Shown here one piece after another: positions 33,070 through 42,296 of a stretch of DNA of 64,000 nt; position 1 is the first letter of the stretch, and each line of letters opens with the position of its first letter. Where the stretch lies: positions 1 to 64,000 of the forward strand of contig JASGUQ010000009.1 in assembly GCA_030057655.1 (NCBI GenBank), in the 5' to 3' direction. This DNA is from Bacillota bacterium. Lineage in GTDB: Bacteria > Bacillota > Clostridia > Christensenellales > Aristaeellaceae. The translations under genes and the position numbers were made by a program. Below the pieces are notes generated by a model. That model did not search any database. It was not told the origin of the DNA and saw nothing but the letters and a program-made list of their open reading frames with translations.

Positions 33070-33876
33070 TCACCCGCCAAAGGGCGCGCCGCACTCGGGG
33101 CAGAACTTGGGCGGGGTTTGCGTCTGCGGCTGGTGGCCGCAGCTTGCGCAGCGGGCGGGGCCTTCCGGCTTTTTCGCGCCGCATTCCATGCAGAACTTGC
33201 CGGGGTTGGTGGCGCCGCAGGCACAGACCCAGGTGTCGGCTTGGGGGGCGCTCTGGGGGGCTGGCTGGGCGGCGGGGGCAACGCCCGCTGCCGGTTTCAG
33301 GGCGCGCCGCAATTCATCCGCCTGGCGCTCCAGCTCCCGGTAGGCGTCGGTATAGGGGCTGTCCGGCCTTTCGTCGCTCAGCTCAAAGCCGATCTCGTCA
33401 AAATAGGGGGAGTTGACGGGGATCACGATGTTAAACCGGTATTCGCACTCATACCTGGGCGGGTCGTAGCTGACTTTTTTGCCCTCGGCGTTTTGCTGAT
33501 ACAGTTCCGTCTTATTCTCCTGAACCTCAAGCTGGCACTCAATGACCTGGCTGAAGGCGACGATATCGGGGTTGCCTTCGCGCCAGTCCCTCTGGCGGCT
33601 GACCAGGAAGCGCTGGCTGTTTTCGTCCAGGTACACCTTGGTGTTATTGCCCAAAATGCGGGTGGGCGCAAAATTGTCCACCTGCTTTTTGTTCTCTTCC
33701 CGGTAGTTTAAATGCTGGCGGATCTCCTCCACCGTGGATTGCCGCCTGTCCGTCATATAAGGGGAAAGCAGCCGCGCGCAGTCTTTGCACAGGTTGCCGT
33801 CGGCCAGCTTGCGGTTGCCCAGCAGCCCGATTTTTCCGTTGCAGATGTCGCAGAATTTCTTGTCAAACAGTCCCAT
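33070..33876 (-). CDS. Zinc-ribbon protein with N-terminal DUF4428-like domain
   Basis: A 268-residue soluble protein. The N-terminus has paired cysteines (CDICNGKIGLLGNRKLADG then CKDCA, residues about 9-33) like the DUF4428 zinc-binding domain. A middle domain (about 70-180) is of unknown fold. A Pro/Ala/Gln-rich linker (about 195-215) leads to tandem zinc ribbons (CACG..NPGKFCMECG, CASCG, FCPECG). Such proteins occur in Clostridia near stress or secretion genes, without a settled role. GGAGG precedes the ATG. GC-rich composition returns here, marking the end of the foreign island. Confidence 0.75.
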   Translation of the reverse strand: MGLFDKKFCDICNGKIGLLGNRKLADGNLCKDCARLLSPYMTDRRQSTVEEIRQHLNYREENKKQVDNFAPTRILGNNTKVYLDENSQRFLVSRQRDWREGNPDIVAFSQVIECQLEVQENKTELYQQNAEGKKVSYDPPRYECEYRFNIVIPVNSPYFDEIGFELSDERPDSPYTDAYRELERQADELRRALKPAAGVAPAAQPAPQSAPQADTWVCACGATNPGKFCMECGAKKPEGPARCASCGHQPQTQTPPKFCPECGAPFGG

Positions 33877-34025
33877 GGAGAATCCTCCTTGTATAATTGT
33901 TTTGCCTGTATTTTCGCATATCGTTCAGTGGATGTAAAGGAAAAAAGAAAAGGGGCAATCAGTTGGGTAAACCCGCATGCATCCCGGACAGATTCCACCC
34001 AAATTGAGAACGCAGCCAAAGCATG

Positions 34026-34080
34026 AAAAGACCATCAATAACCTCGTTTAGATACAAAGAGGTAATGAATGGTCTTTTTA
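34026..34080. terminator. Bidirectional terminator
   Basis: Long stem with AAAAGACCAT and ACCTC in one arm and GAGGT and ATGGTCTTTT in the other, A-run before and T-run after, so it can stop transcripts from both sides. It closes the iclR-mhpD transcript on the minus strand. Confidence 0.85.
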
Positions 34081-34103
34081 ATACTTGATTATGCGAAAGT
34101 TTT

Positions 34104-34862
34104 TCAGCTGGTCAGCGCCACGTACTTGCTGATCTCCTGGGCCGCCCGTTTTACATCCAGGATGATGGAAGCCGCATTGCCGGGCATGGCGCTGGCGCGC
34201 ATAGACGTAGAGATGGAAGCCAAAAGGTTGCCGTCTTTTGCGAAAATCGGGGCGCCAAAGCAGAACAGGCCCTTGCTCGATTCCTCACGATCAATGGCAT
34301 AGCCCTGCCTGCGGATGCGGCTCAACTCACTCAGCAGTTCATTCTGACTGGTGATGGCGTTGGGGGTGAACGGCTGGTATGTAATGCCCTTCAAAAGATT
34401 TTCCATCATTTGGGGAGCGGAGAACGCTAAAATGCATTTGCCTAAACTGGTCACCTGCAAATAGTGCTTCTCTCCCCGGGTGGGCGTGTCCAAGTTCACA
34501 AACGGGGATTCTACCTTTTCTACGCAGAGGACTTGGCCGCTTCGTAAAGTGGCAATGTGGGAGGTGGCCTGGTATTTGTTGGCCAGTTCAGCAATGCGGG
34601 GCAAAGCGGCATCCACTATTTCGCCGATACCAACCACATTGCTGCCCAGCACAAAGGCCGAAACCCCAAGTTGATACTTCCCGTTCTTGGGGTTCTGACG
34701 GATATAATCACGCTTTTCCAAGGTGCGCAAAATCCGGTGGGTGGTGCTGGCGGGCATGTCTAAAAGATTTGCAATCTCAGATAGCCTGAACTCAAAATCT
34801 TCCTTTGTAAATAAATCCAGCACATCCAGGGCTTTGAGCAGTGATTGGTTTTCTGCGCTCAT
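34104..34862 (-). CDS. IclR-family transcriptional regulator
   Basis: A 252-residue regulator with an N-terminal winged helix-turn-helix (LLKALDVLDLF, then LSEIANLLDMPASTTHRIL, residues about 27-45) and an IclR ligand domain (SLGKCILAF, residues about 142-150, and the GYAIDREESSKGLFCFGAPIF block). MhpR, PcaR and KdgR are of this family. It follows the hydratase gene by five bases and is transcribed away from the mhpF operon, so it most likely controls that divergent pair through the two dyads at 35792-35844. Confidence 0.93.
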   Translation of the reverse strand: MSAENQSLLKALDVLDLFTKEDFEFRLSEIANLLDMPASTTHRILRTLEKRDYIRQNPKNGKYQLGVSAFVLGSNVVGIGEIVDAALPRIAELANKYQATSHIATLRSGQVLCVEKVESPFVNLDTPTRGEKHYLQVTSLGKCILAFSAPQMMENLLKGITYQPFTPNAITSQNELLSELSRIRRQGYAIDREESSKGLFCFGAPIFAKDGNLLASISTSMRASAMPGNAASIILDVKRAAQEISKYVALTS

Positions 34863-34867
34863 TTTGC

Positions 34868-35659
34868 TTACCGAATCAAGAGGGAAACGCTGCCCAAGCG
34901 GTCAAACTTTACTTCGATGTGGTCGCCGGCCTTCATATCAAACACAGCCGTGAGGGAGCCGGACAAAAGCACTTCGCCCTTCTTGAATTCCAATCCGTAG
35001 CCCAGCATCTTGTTCACCAGCCAGATGACCGCGTTGATCGGGTTGCCCATAACAGCTGCGGAGGAACTGGCATGGACCAGCTCGCCGTTCCTGTAGGCAG
35101 CCATGCCCAAAATGCTCAGGTCAAGGCCGAACAGCGGGGTCAGCTGGCTGCCCATAACAATGGCGGCATAGGAAGCAGAGTCAGAAATCGTGTCTTGGAT
35201 TTTGATTTTCCAGTCCTTGATGCGGCTGTCCACGATCTCCAGCGCCGGGGCGACCCCCAGCGTGCAATCAATGATGTCGCTGGCCTTTACCGGATACATG
35301 TCCTTTGTGATATCCTTCCTCAGGACAAAAACGATTTCCGCTTCGATCCGGGGGGCGATATAGTTTTCCATGTACAATTCGCCCGCGTCCTGCAGCAGGC
35401 CTTCTGAGGTGATGATGCCGTAGTCCGGCTCAAACACGCCGATTTGCTTTCGGATTTCCTTGCTTGTAAGACCAATCTTTTTGCCGATGGCGCGGTAGCC
35501 GGCGTCCAATTTCATCTGCACTACTTCCTGCTGGATTTTGTAGGCATCTTCAATGGTCAGGCTGCTGTCCTGATCGGTCAGGGGAGGGATGGGGGTTTTC
35601 TCCATTTGGGCTTTGTACAGCGCCGCAGCATATTCATGCAGTTTCTTATTCTGGCTCAT
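34868..35659 (-). CDS. mhpD: 2-keto-4-pentenoate hydratase (FAH superfamily)
   Basis: A 263-residue hydratase of the MhpD/DmpE type. It adds water to 2-hydroxypenta-2,4-dienoate (2-oxopent-4-enoate) to give 4-hydroxy-2-oxopentanoate. The metal ligands are visible: IEAEIVFVL with the E-x-E pair (around residue 107) and LEIVDSRI with the third Glu. KIGLTS near residue 62 is also typical. The ATG at 35657-35659 follows AAGGAA by eight bases. It supplies the substrate of the MhpE-type aldolase encoded across the intergenic region. The decarboxylase relatives (DmpH) share the fold, so that function is not excluded. Confidence 0.88.
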   Translation of the reverse strand: MSQNKKLHEYAAALYKAQMEKTPIPPLTDQDSSLTIEDAYKIQQEVVQMKLDAGYRAIGKKIGLTSKEIRKQIGVFEPDYGIITSEGLLQDAGELYMENYIAPRIEAEIVFVLRKDITKDMYPVKASDIIDCTLGVAPALEIVDSRIKDWKIKIQDTISDSASYAAIVMGSQLTPLFGLDLSILGMAAYRNGELVHASSSAAVMGNPINAVIWLVNKMLGYGLEFKKGEVLLSGSLTAVFDMKAGDHIEVKFDRLGSVSLLIR

Positions 35660-35747
35660 TTGCAATTTCCTTTCGACATAATCGTCAGTTTTTTTAGTTC
35701 AACCGGGTTCCATGCAATATTTTACACCTCGAGCAAGTATGAAGTAT

Positions 35748-35776
35748 AGTATAAGGGATCGTTGCCTTTTTTGCAA
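35748..35776 (-). promoter_or_regulatory. Promoter of mhpD-iclR
   Basis: Minus strand TTGCAA (35776-35771), 17-base spacer, TATACT (35753-35748). Predicted start near 35741, with a leader of about 80 bases. Confidence 0.65.
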
Positions 35777-35791
35777 TTCACCCGGGCGAAA

Positions 35792-35806
35792 TTCCGAATA
35801 GCGGAA
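35792..35806. promoter_or_regulatory. Dyad 1, likely regulator-binding site
   Basis: TTCCG-AATAG-CGGAA, a perfect 5-5-5 dyad centred at 35799, about 23 bases upstream of the mhpD -35 box. Confidence 0.6.
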
Positions 35807-35833
35807 AAACAACCCTCGCCAAGCCGGAGAATG

Positions 35834-35844
35834 CCGAATTTCGG
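35834..35844. promoter_or_regulatory. Dyad 2, likely regulator-binding site
   Basis: CCGAATTTCGG, a perfect palindrome with one central base, centred at 35839, about 25 bases upstream of the mhpF -35 box. It lies 40 bases from dyad 1, close to four helical turns, and shares the CGGAA half-site look. Confidence 0.55.
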
Positions 35845-35863
35845 AAAAATATTTAACCAGGGA

Positions 35864-35892
35864 TTGATAAATTGGCATTTGAGTGGTATGAT
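35864..35892 (+). promoter_or_regulatory. Promoter of the mhpF operon
   Basis: TTGATA, 17-base spacer, TATGAT (35887-35892). Predicted start near 35899. It shows that translation cannot start at the ATG of 35872. Confidence 0.7.
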
Positions 35893-35937
35893 GTGGACAA
35901 GTATCTGAATATTTTTACACAGACAAGGAGGGGTTTG

Positions 35938-36825
35938 ATGACAGGCAAGAAGGTAAAAGTTGCCATAGTCGGTCCGGGCAACATTGGAACAGATCTCATG
36001 TACAAGGTGTTTCGCAGCCAGTATCTTGAGATGTCCCTGATGATCGGCGTGGTCGAATCTGAGGGGATCAAGCGTGCGCGGGACAAGGGCGTTGAAACAA
36101 GCACGGAGGGCATTGACTACCTGGTGCGCCATCCGGAAAAGGCGGACATCGTCTTTGACGCCACCACCGCCAAGGCGCACATCAACTTTAACGCGCCGGC
36201 GTGTGAGAAGATGGGCAAGATCATCATCGACCTGACGCCCGCAGCCATCGGCAAGATTGTCACCCCCATGGTGAACATCGACGAGGCGCTCAAGGTGAAA
36301 AATGTCAACCTCATCACCTGCGGCGGCCAGGCGACTACGCCCATTATTCACGCCATTTCGCGCGTTGTTCCCCTGGAATATGCCGAGGTTGTAACCTCTG
36401 TGGCCAGCAAATCGGCAGGCCCCGGCACCCGCAACAACATCGACGAATATACCCAGACAACAGCCAAAGCGATTCTTCAGCTTACCGACACGGAGCGCGC
36501 CAAGGTCATGACGGTGTTCAACCCCGCCGTACCGGAGCCGCCCATGCGCAACACCATCTTTGGCATTCCAAAGGGCGAGTACGACATCAAGGAAGTGGCC
36601 AAATCAGTAGAAGCCATGGCCAAAAGCATTCAGGAATATGTGCCTGGCTATGAGTTGACGCTAAGTCCCATCATAGAGCGGGACATCATCACCACCATCG
36701 TCTCCATCTATGGCCAGGGGGATTTCCTGCCCCCGTACGCAGGCAATCTGGACATTGAAACGGCCTCCGCCATCAAAATTGGCGAACTGTATGCCCAGCA
36801 CATGATGGAAAAAGGAGGGAATTAA
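35938..36825 (+). CDS. mhpF: Acetaldehyde dehydrogenase (acylating)
   Basis: Oxidises a short aldehyde, normally acetaldehyde, to the acyl-CoA with NAD. 295 residues, close to the family's ~300-315. NAD-binding VAIVGPGNIGTDLM (residues about 7-20), the catalytic Cys in LITCGGQATTPIIHA, and SVASKSAGPGTRNNIDEYT and NPAVPEPPMRNTIF of the MhpF/DmpF group are present. The start at 35938-35940 follows AAGGAGG; the longer frame crosses the promoter. It ends two bases before mhpE, and the two normally form a complex that channels the aldehyde. Confidence 0.94.
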   Translation: MTGKKVKVAIVGPGNIGTDLMYKVFRSQYLEMSLMIGVVESEGIKRARDKGVETSTEGIDYLVRHPEKADIVFDATTAKAHINFNAPACEKMGKIIIDLTPAAIGKIVTPMVNIDEALKVKNVNLITCGGQATTPIIHAISRVVPLEYAEVVTSVASKSAGPGTRNNIDEYTQTTAKAILQLTDTERAKVMTVFNPAVPEPPMRNTIFGIPKGEYDIKEVAKSVEAMAKSIQEYVPGYELTLSPIIERDIITTIVSIYGQGDFLPPYAGNLDIETASAIKIGELYAQHMMEKGGN

Positions 36826-36827
36826 GC

Positions 36828-37835
36828 GTGAAAATTAAAGTCGTTGATACCACATTGCGCGATGGCAGCCATGCGGTAGAACATCAGTTTACCCCCCAGC
36901 AGGTTCAGGCTGTGGTAAAAGGCCTGGACGAGGCCGGCGTTTACTGCGCCGAGGTGGGCCATGGCGCCGGCATTGGCGGTTCCGTGCTCCAGTATGGTCT
37001 GGGCAAGCATGACACGGTGGAACTGATCCGGGCCGCCAAGGACGTAAGCAAAAACATGAAGATCGGCACCCTGCTGGTGCCCGGCCTGGGCACCATGGAA
37101 GACCTGAAGGCCGGCAAGGATGCGGGCCTGGACATGGTTCGCGTGGCCGTTCACTGCACCGAGGGCGACGTCGGCGCGCAGCATGTCAAGCTGGGCAAAT
37201 CCTTGGGCCTGGAAAGCATCATGTTTTTCATGATGACCCACATGACCTCGCCCGAAGAATTGGCCGAGCAGGCCGTCATGGCTGAGGATTACGGCGCAGA
37301 CGTCATCTACTTCGCGGACTCCGCCGGCTTTATGTCCCCCAATCAGTTTGCCGATCGCATCATTGCCGCCCGCAAGCGCATCAGCATCCCCATCGGGGTT
37401 CACACCCACAACAACATCGGCCTGGGCGTGGGCAACGCCATTGCAGGCATAGAGGCTGGGGCCACCTATGTGGATGGCGCCACCGAAGGCCTGGGCGCCG
37501 GCAGCGGCAACGGCAACACCGCCGCCATCGTTGTTGTGCTGGATAAGATGGGCTATCAAACGGGCTGCGACTGGTATAAATTGGTCGAGAATGGCCAGAA
37601 AAATGTTCGGCCTTTGGTGCGGCACTCGCTGGAAATCACCGGGGACAGCATCACCCTGGGCGCGGCCGGCATCTATTCCAGCTTCCTGCTGCATGTCAAG
37701 GAATCTTCCGAAAAATACAACATCGACCCCCGGCTCATCTATGACGAATTGGCCCGCCGCAAGGTGGTAGGCGGTCAGGAAGACCAGATCATCGATATTT
37801 GCCAGGAAATCCTGGCGGAAAGGGAGAACAAATGA
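36828..37835 (+). CDS. mhpE: 4-hydroxy-2-oxovalerate aldolase
   Basis: Splits 4-hydroxy-2-oxopentanoate to pyruvate and acetaldehyde, using a divalent metal. 335 residues. [14 protein letters not shown] gives the catalytic Arg, metal Asp and the base His; [15 protein letters not shown] the metal His pair; [10 protein letters not shown] the late Tyr. All agree with the DmpG/MhpE group of the HMGL-like superfamily. GTG start (36828-36830) after AAAGGAGG. Members accept longer 4-hydroxy-2-oxo acids, releasing other aldehydes. It overlaps the ilvD-like gene by four bases. Confidence 0.94.
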   Translation: MKIKVVDTTLRDGSHAVEHQFTPQQVQAVVKGLDEAGVYCAEVGHGAGIGGSVLQYGLGKHDTVELIRAAKDVSKNMKIGTLLVPGLGTMEDLKAGKDAGLDMVRVAVHCTEGDVGAQHVKLGKSLGLESIMFFMMTHMTSPEELAEQAVMAEDYGADVIYFADSAGFMSPNQFADRIIAARKRISIPIGVHTHNNIGLGVGNAIAGIEAGATYVDGATEGLGAGSGNGNTAAIVVVLDKMGYQTGCDWYKLVENGQKNVRPLVRHSLEITGDSITLGAAGIYSSFLLHVKESSEKYNIDPRLIYDELARRKVVGGQEDQIIDICQEILAERENK

Positions 37836-39493
37836 GAAGTAATCAGGTAAAAGTAGGGTTTGAACGCTCCACCCAACGTTCCCTGCTCAAGGCCACCGGC
37901 CTGTCCGATGCCGACCTGGCAAAGCCGTTAATCGGCGTTGTCAACTCCTTTAACGAAATCAATCCCGGGCATGTGCACCTGCGGGATTTGGCCCAGGAGG
38001 TCAAGCTGGGCGTATCCTCAGCCGGCGGCACCCCGCTGGAGTTCCCCGCCATTGCGCTGTGCGACGGCATCGCCATGGGGCATACCGGCATGCGCTACCC
38101 CCTGGCATCCCGCGAGCTGATCGCGGACTCCATCGAGGCCATGACTGAGGGCCATCAGCTGGACGCGCTGGTGATGATCACCAACTGCGACAAGATCACC
38201 CCCGGCATGCTCATTGCGGCGGCCCGCCTCAACATTCCTTCCATCCTGATCGCCGGCGGCGTCATGGAGCCCGGCGTGTTCCGCGGCAAGAAGACCGACG
38301 GCTCCCGCCTGTTTGAAACCTCCGGCATGGTGGCCACCGGCGCCATGACCGAAGATGACGTCAAAGAATACGAAGAAGAAGCGTCCCCCGGCTGCGGCGC
38401 TTGCTCCCTGATGGGCACGGCCAACTCCATGAACTGCATGGCCGAAGCGCTGGGCATGACGCTGCCCTACAACGCCGTGCTGCCCGCCTACCTGGCCAAG
38501 CGCAAGGCGCTGGCCCGCGCCACCGGCAGGCAGATCATGTACCTGCTCAACAACGATATCAAACCCCGGGACATCATGACCCGTCAGGCCTTCTTAAACG
38601 CCGTGGCTGTGGACATGGCCATCGGCGGCTCCAGCAACACCGTGCTGCACTTGGTGGCCATCGCCAAGGAAGCGGGTGTGGAGCTGAACCTGGGAGACTT
38701 TGAGAACATCTCCAAAAAAATCCCCAAGCTTTGCGCCCTCTCCCCGGGCGGCGAGCACCGCCTGGACGACATGTACCGCGCCGGCGGCCTGCAGGTGGTC
38801 ATCAAGGAAGTGGCCAAGAACAAGGAAGTCGTGGATCTGAATGTCCTCACCGTCACCGGCAAAACCATGGCGGAAAATGTGAAGGACACCGTCAACAAGG
38901 ATCCCGAGGTCATCCGTCCCTTTGAAACCCCCTACTATCCGGAAGGCGGTATCGCCATCCTGTACGGCAACCTCTGCCCCGATGGCGCGGTCATCAAGCA
39001 AAGCGCCTGCGACCCGTCCATGTACAAGTTCTCCGGCCGTGCCCGCGTGTTTGACATGGAGGAAGACAGCGTTGCCGCCATCCTCAACAATGAAATCAAA
39101 GAAGGCGACTTTGTGGTCATCCGCTACGAAGGCCCCAAGGGCGGCCCCGGCATGCGTGAAATGCTCACCCCCACCTCCGCCCTGGTAGGCGCAGGACTGG
39201 GCTTGAAGGTAGCGTTGGTCACCGACGGCCGCTTCTCCGGCGCAACGCGTGGCGCCTGCATAGGTCACGTCTCTCCTGAGGCCCAGGAGGGTGGCAATAT
39301 TGCACTGATTGAGGAGGGTGATATTATCGATTTGGACGTGGTCAACCGGCAACTGAACATCCGAGTCAGCGATGAGGAATTGGCCAAGCGCCGCGCTGCC
39401 TGGAAGGCGCCGGAACCCAAGGTAAAGTCAGGCTACCTGTCCCGGTATGCTAAAACTGTCCAGTCTGCCAGCAACGGCGCTGTGGTGGGCTGA
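37832..39493 (+). CDS. ilvD: Dihydroxy-acid dehydratase family enzyme (IlvD/Edd)
   Basis: A 553-residue iron-sulfur dehydratase that turns a 2,3-dihydroxy acid into a 2-oxo acid. Motifs: [24 protein letters not shown] and [14 protein letters not shown] with the cluster cysteines, and [19 protein letters not shown] near the C-terminus. The ATG at 37832 overlaps the mhpE stop, with AGGGAGA upstream. In valine/isoleucine synthesis the substrate is a branched dihydroxy acid, but this family also includes sugar-acid dehydratases (gluconate, xylonate, arabinonate). Its position in a catabolic operon with a GntP-type transporter, and without other ilv genes, makes a sugar-acid substrate plausible. 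The symbol denotes family only. Confidence 0.88.
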   Translation: MRSNQVKVGFERSTQRSLLKATGLSDADLAKPLIGVVNSFNEINPGHVHLRDLAQEVKLGVSSAGGTPLEFPAIALCDGIAMGHTGMRYPLASRELIADSIEAMTEGHQLDALVMITNCDKITPGMLIAAARLNIPSILIAGGVMEPGVFRGKKTDGSRLFETSGMVATGAMTEDDVKEYEEEASPGCGACSLMGTANSMNCMAEALGMTLPYNAVLPAYLAKRKALARATGRQIMYLLNNDIKPRDIMTRQAFLNAVAVDMAIGGSSNTVLHLVAIAKEAGVELNLGDFENISKKIPKLCALSPGGEHRLDDMYRAGGLQVVIKEVAKNKEVVDLNVLTVTGKTMAENVKDTVNKDPEVIRPFETPYYPEGGIAILYGNLCPDGAVIKQSACDPSMYKFSGRARVFDMEEDSVAAILNNEIKEGDFVVIRYEGPKGGPGMREMLTPTSALVGAGLGLKVALVTDGRFSGATRGACIGHVSPEAQEGGNIALIEEGDIIDLDVVNRQLNIRVSDEELAKRRAAWKAPEPKVKSGYLSRYAKTVQSASNGAVVG

Positions 39494-39548
39494 GCCTGAA
39501 AAGGCGAACAAGGTTTTCCCATTGAAAAAAATACAGGAGGAACCATTT

Positions 39549-40901
39549 ATGCCAGTACTGTTAAGTCTGTTTATTACCATCGCATTGATCATCGTGCTGA
39601 TCATGAAAGTAAGGATGAACGCCGCGGTGGCCATGTTCCTGGGCGCCCTGTTTATGGGCATTTCCACCGGCCTGGGCGCCGTGGAAACCGTCAGCACCCT
39701 GACCAAGGGCTTTGGCGGCACCATGGCCGCACTGGGCTACTCCGTTGGCTTTGGCGTTATGATGGGCCAGATGATCGCCGCCACCGGCTGCGTGCAGTCC
39801 ATCGCCAATACCCTGGTCAAAATCTTCAGCAAAGACAAGTCGGACTATGCCCTGGGCACCACCGGCTTCATCGTGTCCATCCCGGTGTTCTATGATGTGG
39901 GCTACGTCGTGCTGATGCCCCTGGCCAAAACCCTGTCCAAGATGAGCGACAAGAGCATCGCTTTCTTTGCCGGCGCCCTGACGCTCGGCCTGGGCCTGAC
40001 CCACACCTTTGTGCCGCCCACGCCCGGCCCCATGACCGGCGCTGAGCTGCTGGGCATCGACATTGGTATGATGATCCTGTGGGGCCTGATCATTGGCATT
40101 CCCACATTCCTGATCGCCATGGTTATCAACCGCAAGCTGCTGACTGTTCCCGGCTACTTTGATCCTGAGAAGCACATGGAAGTTGACGAGGAATACCAGA
40201 AGCAGCAAAAGGCCATGGAGGAGGAGTTCATCAAGGACGAGAAGACGCTGCCTCCCTTTGGCCTGGCCGTTCTGCCCATCCTGACCCCCATCGTTCTTAT
40301 TCTCCTGGGCACGGTTGCCAAGGCCGTTTCCGGCGATCAACCCATCCCCGCAGTGATTTCGTTCCTGTCTGACAAATCCATCGCCATGCTGGCCGGCCTG
40401 CTGGTGTCCATTGGCATCGCCCTGCCCCGCATGAACCTGAAAGAGATTGAAGGCGAAATCAACAAATCCCTGACCTCGGTGGGTACCGTGCTGTTCATCA
40501 CCGGCACCGGCGCGGCCCTGGGTTCTGTTATCCAGGCCTGCGGCGTGGGCGATGCCCTGCTCAAAGTGGTGGAAGGCGTCAACATGCCCCCCATCCTCTT
40601 TGCCTGGCTGGTGGCGGCGCTGCTCAAGGTTGCGCAGGGCTCCGGTACGGTGGCCATGATCACCACCGTGGGCATGATGGTGCCCATGATGGCTGGCATT
40701 ACTGTCAACCCCGTGCTCATTGCGCTGGCCGCGTTCTCCGGCACCCTGATGGGCGCGCACGTGAACGACTCCGCCTTCTGGATTACCGCCAAGATGTCCA
40801 ACATGAACACCGCCGGCGGTTTCCGGGCGTACACCATCCCCTGCGCCATTAACGCGCTGGTCAGCCTGGTGCTGATCTTCATCGCCAGTTTCTTTATCTG
40901 A
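39549..40901 (+). CDS. GntP-family transporter (gluconate:H+ symporter type)
   Basis: A 450-residue membrane protein with 11-13 hydrophobic segments. The family block VFYDVGYVVLMPLAKTL (residues about 115-131) and FVPPTPGPM are present, as in GntP, GntT and related sugar-acid or hydroxy-acid permeases. It probably imports the substrate of the operon, an aldonate or similar hydroxy acid. GGAGG precedes the ATG at 39549; the longer frame to 39447 overlaps the preceding gene. A terminator hairpin follows, so downstream genes are probably less expressed. Confidence 0.9.
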   Translation: MPVLLSLFITIALIIVLIMKVRMNAAVAMFLGALFMGISTGLGAVETVSTLTKGFGGTMAALGYSVGFGVMMGQMIAATGCVQSIANTLVKIFSKDKSDYALGTTGFIVSIPVFYDVGYVVLMPLAKTLSKMSDKSIAFFAGALTLGLGLTHTFVPPTPGPMTGAELLGIDIGMMILWGLIIGIPTFLIAMVINRKLLTVPGYFDPEKHMEVDEEYQKQQKAMEEEFIKDEKTLPPFGLAVLPILTPIVLILLGTVAKAVSGDQPIPAVISFLSDKSIAMLAGLLVSIGIALPRMNLKEIEGEINKSLTSVGTVLFITGTGAALGSVIQACGVGDALLKVVEGVNMPPILFAWLVAALLKVAQGSGTVAMITTVGMMVPMMAGITVNPVLIALAAFSGTLMGAHVNDSAFWITAKMSNMNTAGGFRAYTIPCAINALVSLVLIFIASFFI

Positions 40902-40911
40902 TGCACTGCCT

Positions 40912-40948
40912 GGCAGCCCTGCCCCAAACGGCAGGGCTGCCATTTTTT
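40912..40948 (+). terminator. Strong terminator inside the catabolic gene row
   Basis: Perfect 12-bp stem GGCAGCCCTGCC / GGCAGGGCTGCC with a 6-base loop, then ATTTTTT. It precedes the flavin reductase gene by 12 bases, so either the operon ends here or it thins out expression of the last three genes. Confidence 0.9.
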
Positions 40949-40959
40949 CGGAGGGAAGT

Positions 40960-42288
40960 ATGACAGTACTTATCATCGGCGGCGTAGCGGCAGGCATGAG
41001 CGCCGCCAGCAAAATCAAGCGTGAAAACAAGGATACAGAAGTCATCGTGCTGGAGCGCGGCGGTGAGGTGTCCTACGGCGCCTGCGGCCTGCCCTATTAT
41101 GTATCCGGGGTGAACCCCCATGAAGACCTGCTGCGCATCCGCAAGGCGGAGGCGTTCATTGCCTCCGGCATCGACCTGCGCCTGTATCACGAGGCTGTCA
41201 GGGTGGATGCGGACAACAAGCGGGTGCTGGTAAAAGACATCAAGCAAAATACCGAGTATGAGCAGACCTATGACCAGCTGGTCATTGCCACCGGCGCGGA
41301 CGCCATCAAGCCCAACCTGCCCGGCATCAACCTGACCGGGGTGATGACCTTGAAGTCCATCCCCGAAGCGCGGGCCATGAAGGAAGCCTTGGCTGCCGCC
41401 GGGGATACTGTGGCGGTCATCGGCGGGGGCTACATCGGCCTTGAAATGGTCGAAGCCTTGCTGCATTTGGGCAAAAAAGTAGTGCTGTTTGAAATGATGG
41501 ACCGCTTGCTGGTCAATTTTGACATAGAAATCTCCACCTTGGTGTACGATCACCTGATAGAAAAAGGCGTGGAGATTCACCTTGGCGAAGGCGTGGAAAG
41601 CTTTATCGGGGAGGAGTGCGTGCAGGCAGTAAAAACCGGCAAGGGCGAATACCCGGTGGACTTGGCCGTGCTGTCCATTGGCGTGCGCCCCAACACCGCC
41701 TTTGTGCGCGATACCGGCATCAACATGCTGCGCAACGGCGCCATTGTAACCGATGAATACATGCGCACGTCGCTTAAGGATGTGTACGCCGCGGGGGATT
41801 GCGCCACCGTGCGCCACCGCCTGACAGGCAAGGATGTGTTCATCGCCCTGGGCACCAACGCCAACAAGCAGGGCAAGTACGTGGCGCAAACCATTCTGGG
41901 CAAGCCCACGGCCTTCAACCACTGCCTGGGCACCGCCATGATCAAGGTGTGCGATGTGGAATTGGGCCGCACCGGCCTAAGCGAAGCCGAGGCCCAGGCC
42001 GAAGGCATCCCGTATGGCACCAGCCTGGTCACCAGCGCCAACCATGCCCCGTACTATCCGGACCCGCAGATGATCACCATCAAACTTGTATACGAGAAAG
42101 AGACCAAGCGCCTGCTGGGGGCACAGTTGGTGGGCGGCCCCGGGGCTGCATTGCGCACCAACGTGTATGCCGCGTGGATTACCTTGGGCGGCCGCGCAGA
42201 TGAGATGGAAGAGGTAGACTTTGGCTATGCGCCGCCCTTTGCCATGCCCTGGGACGTGATGCACATCGCTGCAGGCCGTGTGAAATGA
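40960..42288 (+). CDS. FAD-dependent pyridine nucleotide-disulfide oxidoreductase (CoADR/NADH oxidase type)
   Basis: A 442-residue flavoprotein. FAD binding VLIIGGVAAGMSAASK, active-site Cys in SYGACGLPYY (near residue 43), NAD-binding VAVIGGGYIGLEM, and second FAD block DVYAAGDCATV are in the usual order. The single-cysteine type includes CoA-disulfide reductase and water-forming NADH oxidase. A role in CoA thiol balance or NAD recycling for the acyl-CoA route is inference. GGAGGG precedes the ATG. Its stop overlaps a minor upstream ATG of the CoA-transferase gene, so the three genes form one unit. Confidence 0.88.
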   Translation: MTVLIIGGVAAGMSAASKIKRENKDTEVIVLERGGEVSYGACGLPYYVSGVNPHEDLLRIRKAEAFIASGIDLRLYHEAVRVDADNKRVLVKDIKQNTEYEQTYDQLVIATGADAIKPNLPGINLTGVMTLKSIPEARAMKEALAAAGDTVAVIGGGYIGLEMVEALLHLGKKVVLFEMMDRLLVNFDIEISTLVYDHLIEKGVEIHLGEGVESFIGEECVQAVKTGKGEYPVDLAVLSIGVRPNTAFVRDTGINMLRNGAIVTDEYMRTSLKDVYAAGDCATVRHRLTGKDVFIALGTNANKQGKYVAQTILGKPTAFNHCLGTAMIKVCDVELGRTGLSEAEAQAEGIPYGTSLVTSANHAPYYPDPQMITIKLVYEKETKRLLGAQLVGGPGAALRTNVYAAWITLGGRADEMEEVDFGYAPPFAMPWDVMHIAAGRVK

Positions 42289-42296
42289 GGGAGAGT

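Noticed and set aside
39561-41045. 494-codon minus-strand frame
   Set aside because: Shadow of the GntP and reductase genes; the translation is dominated by G, H, Q and D and has no recognisable fold.
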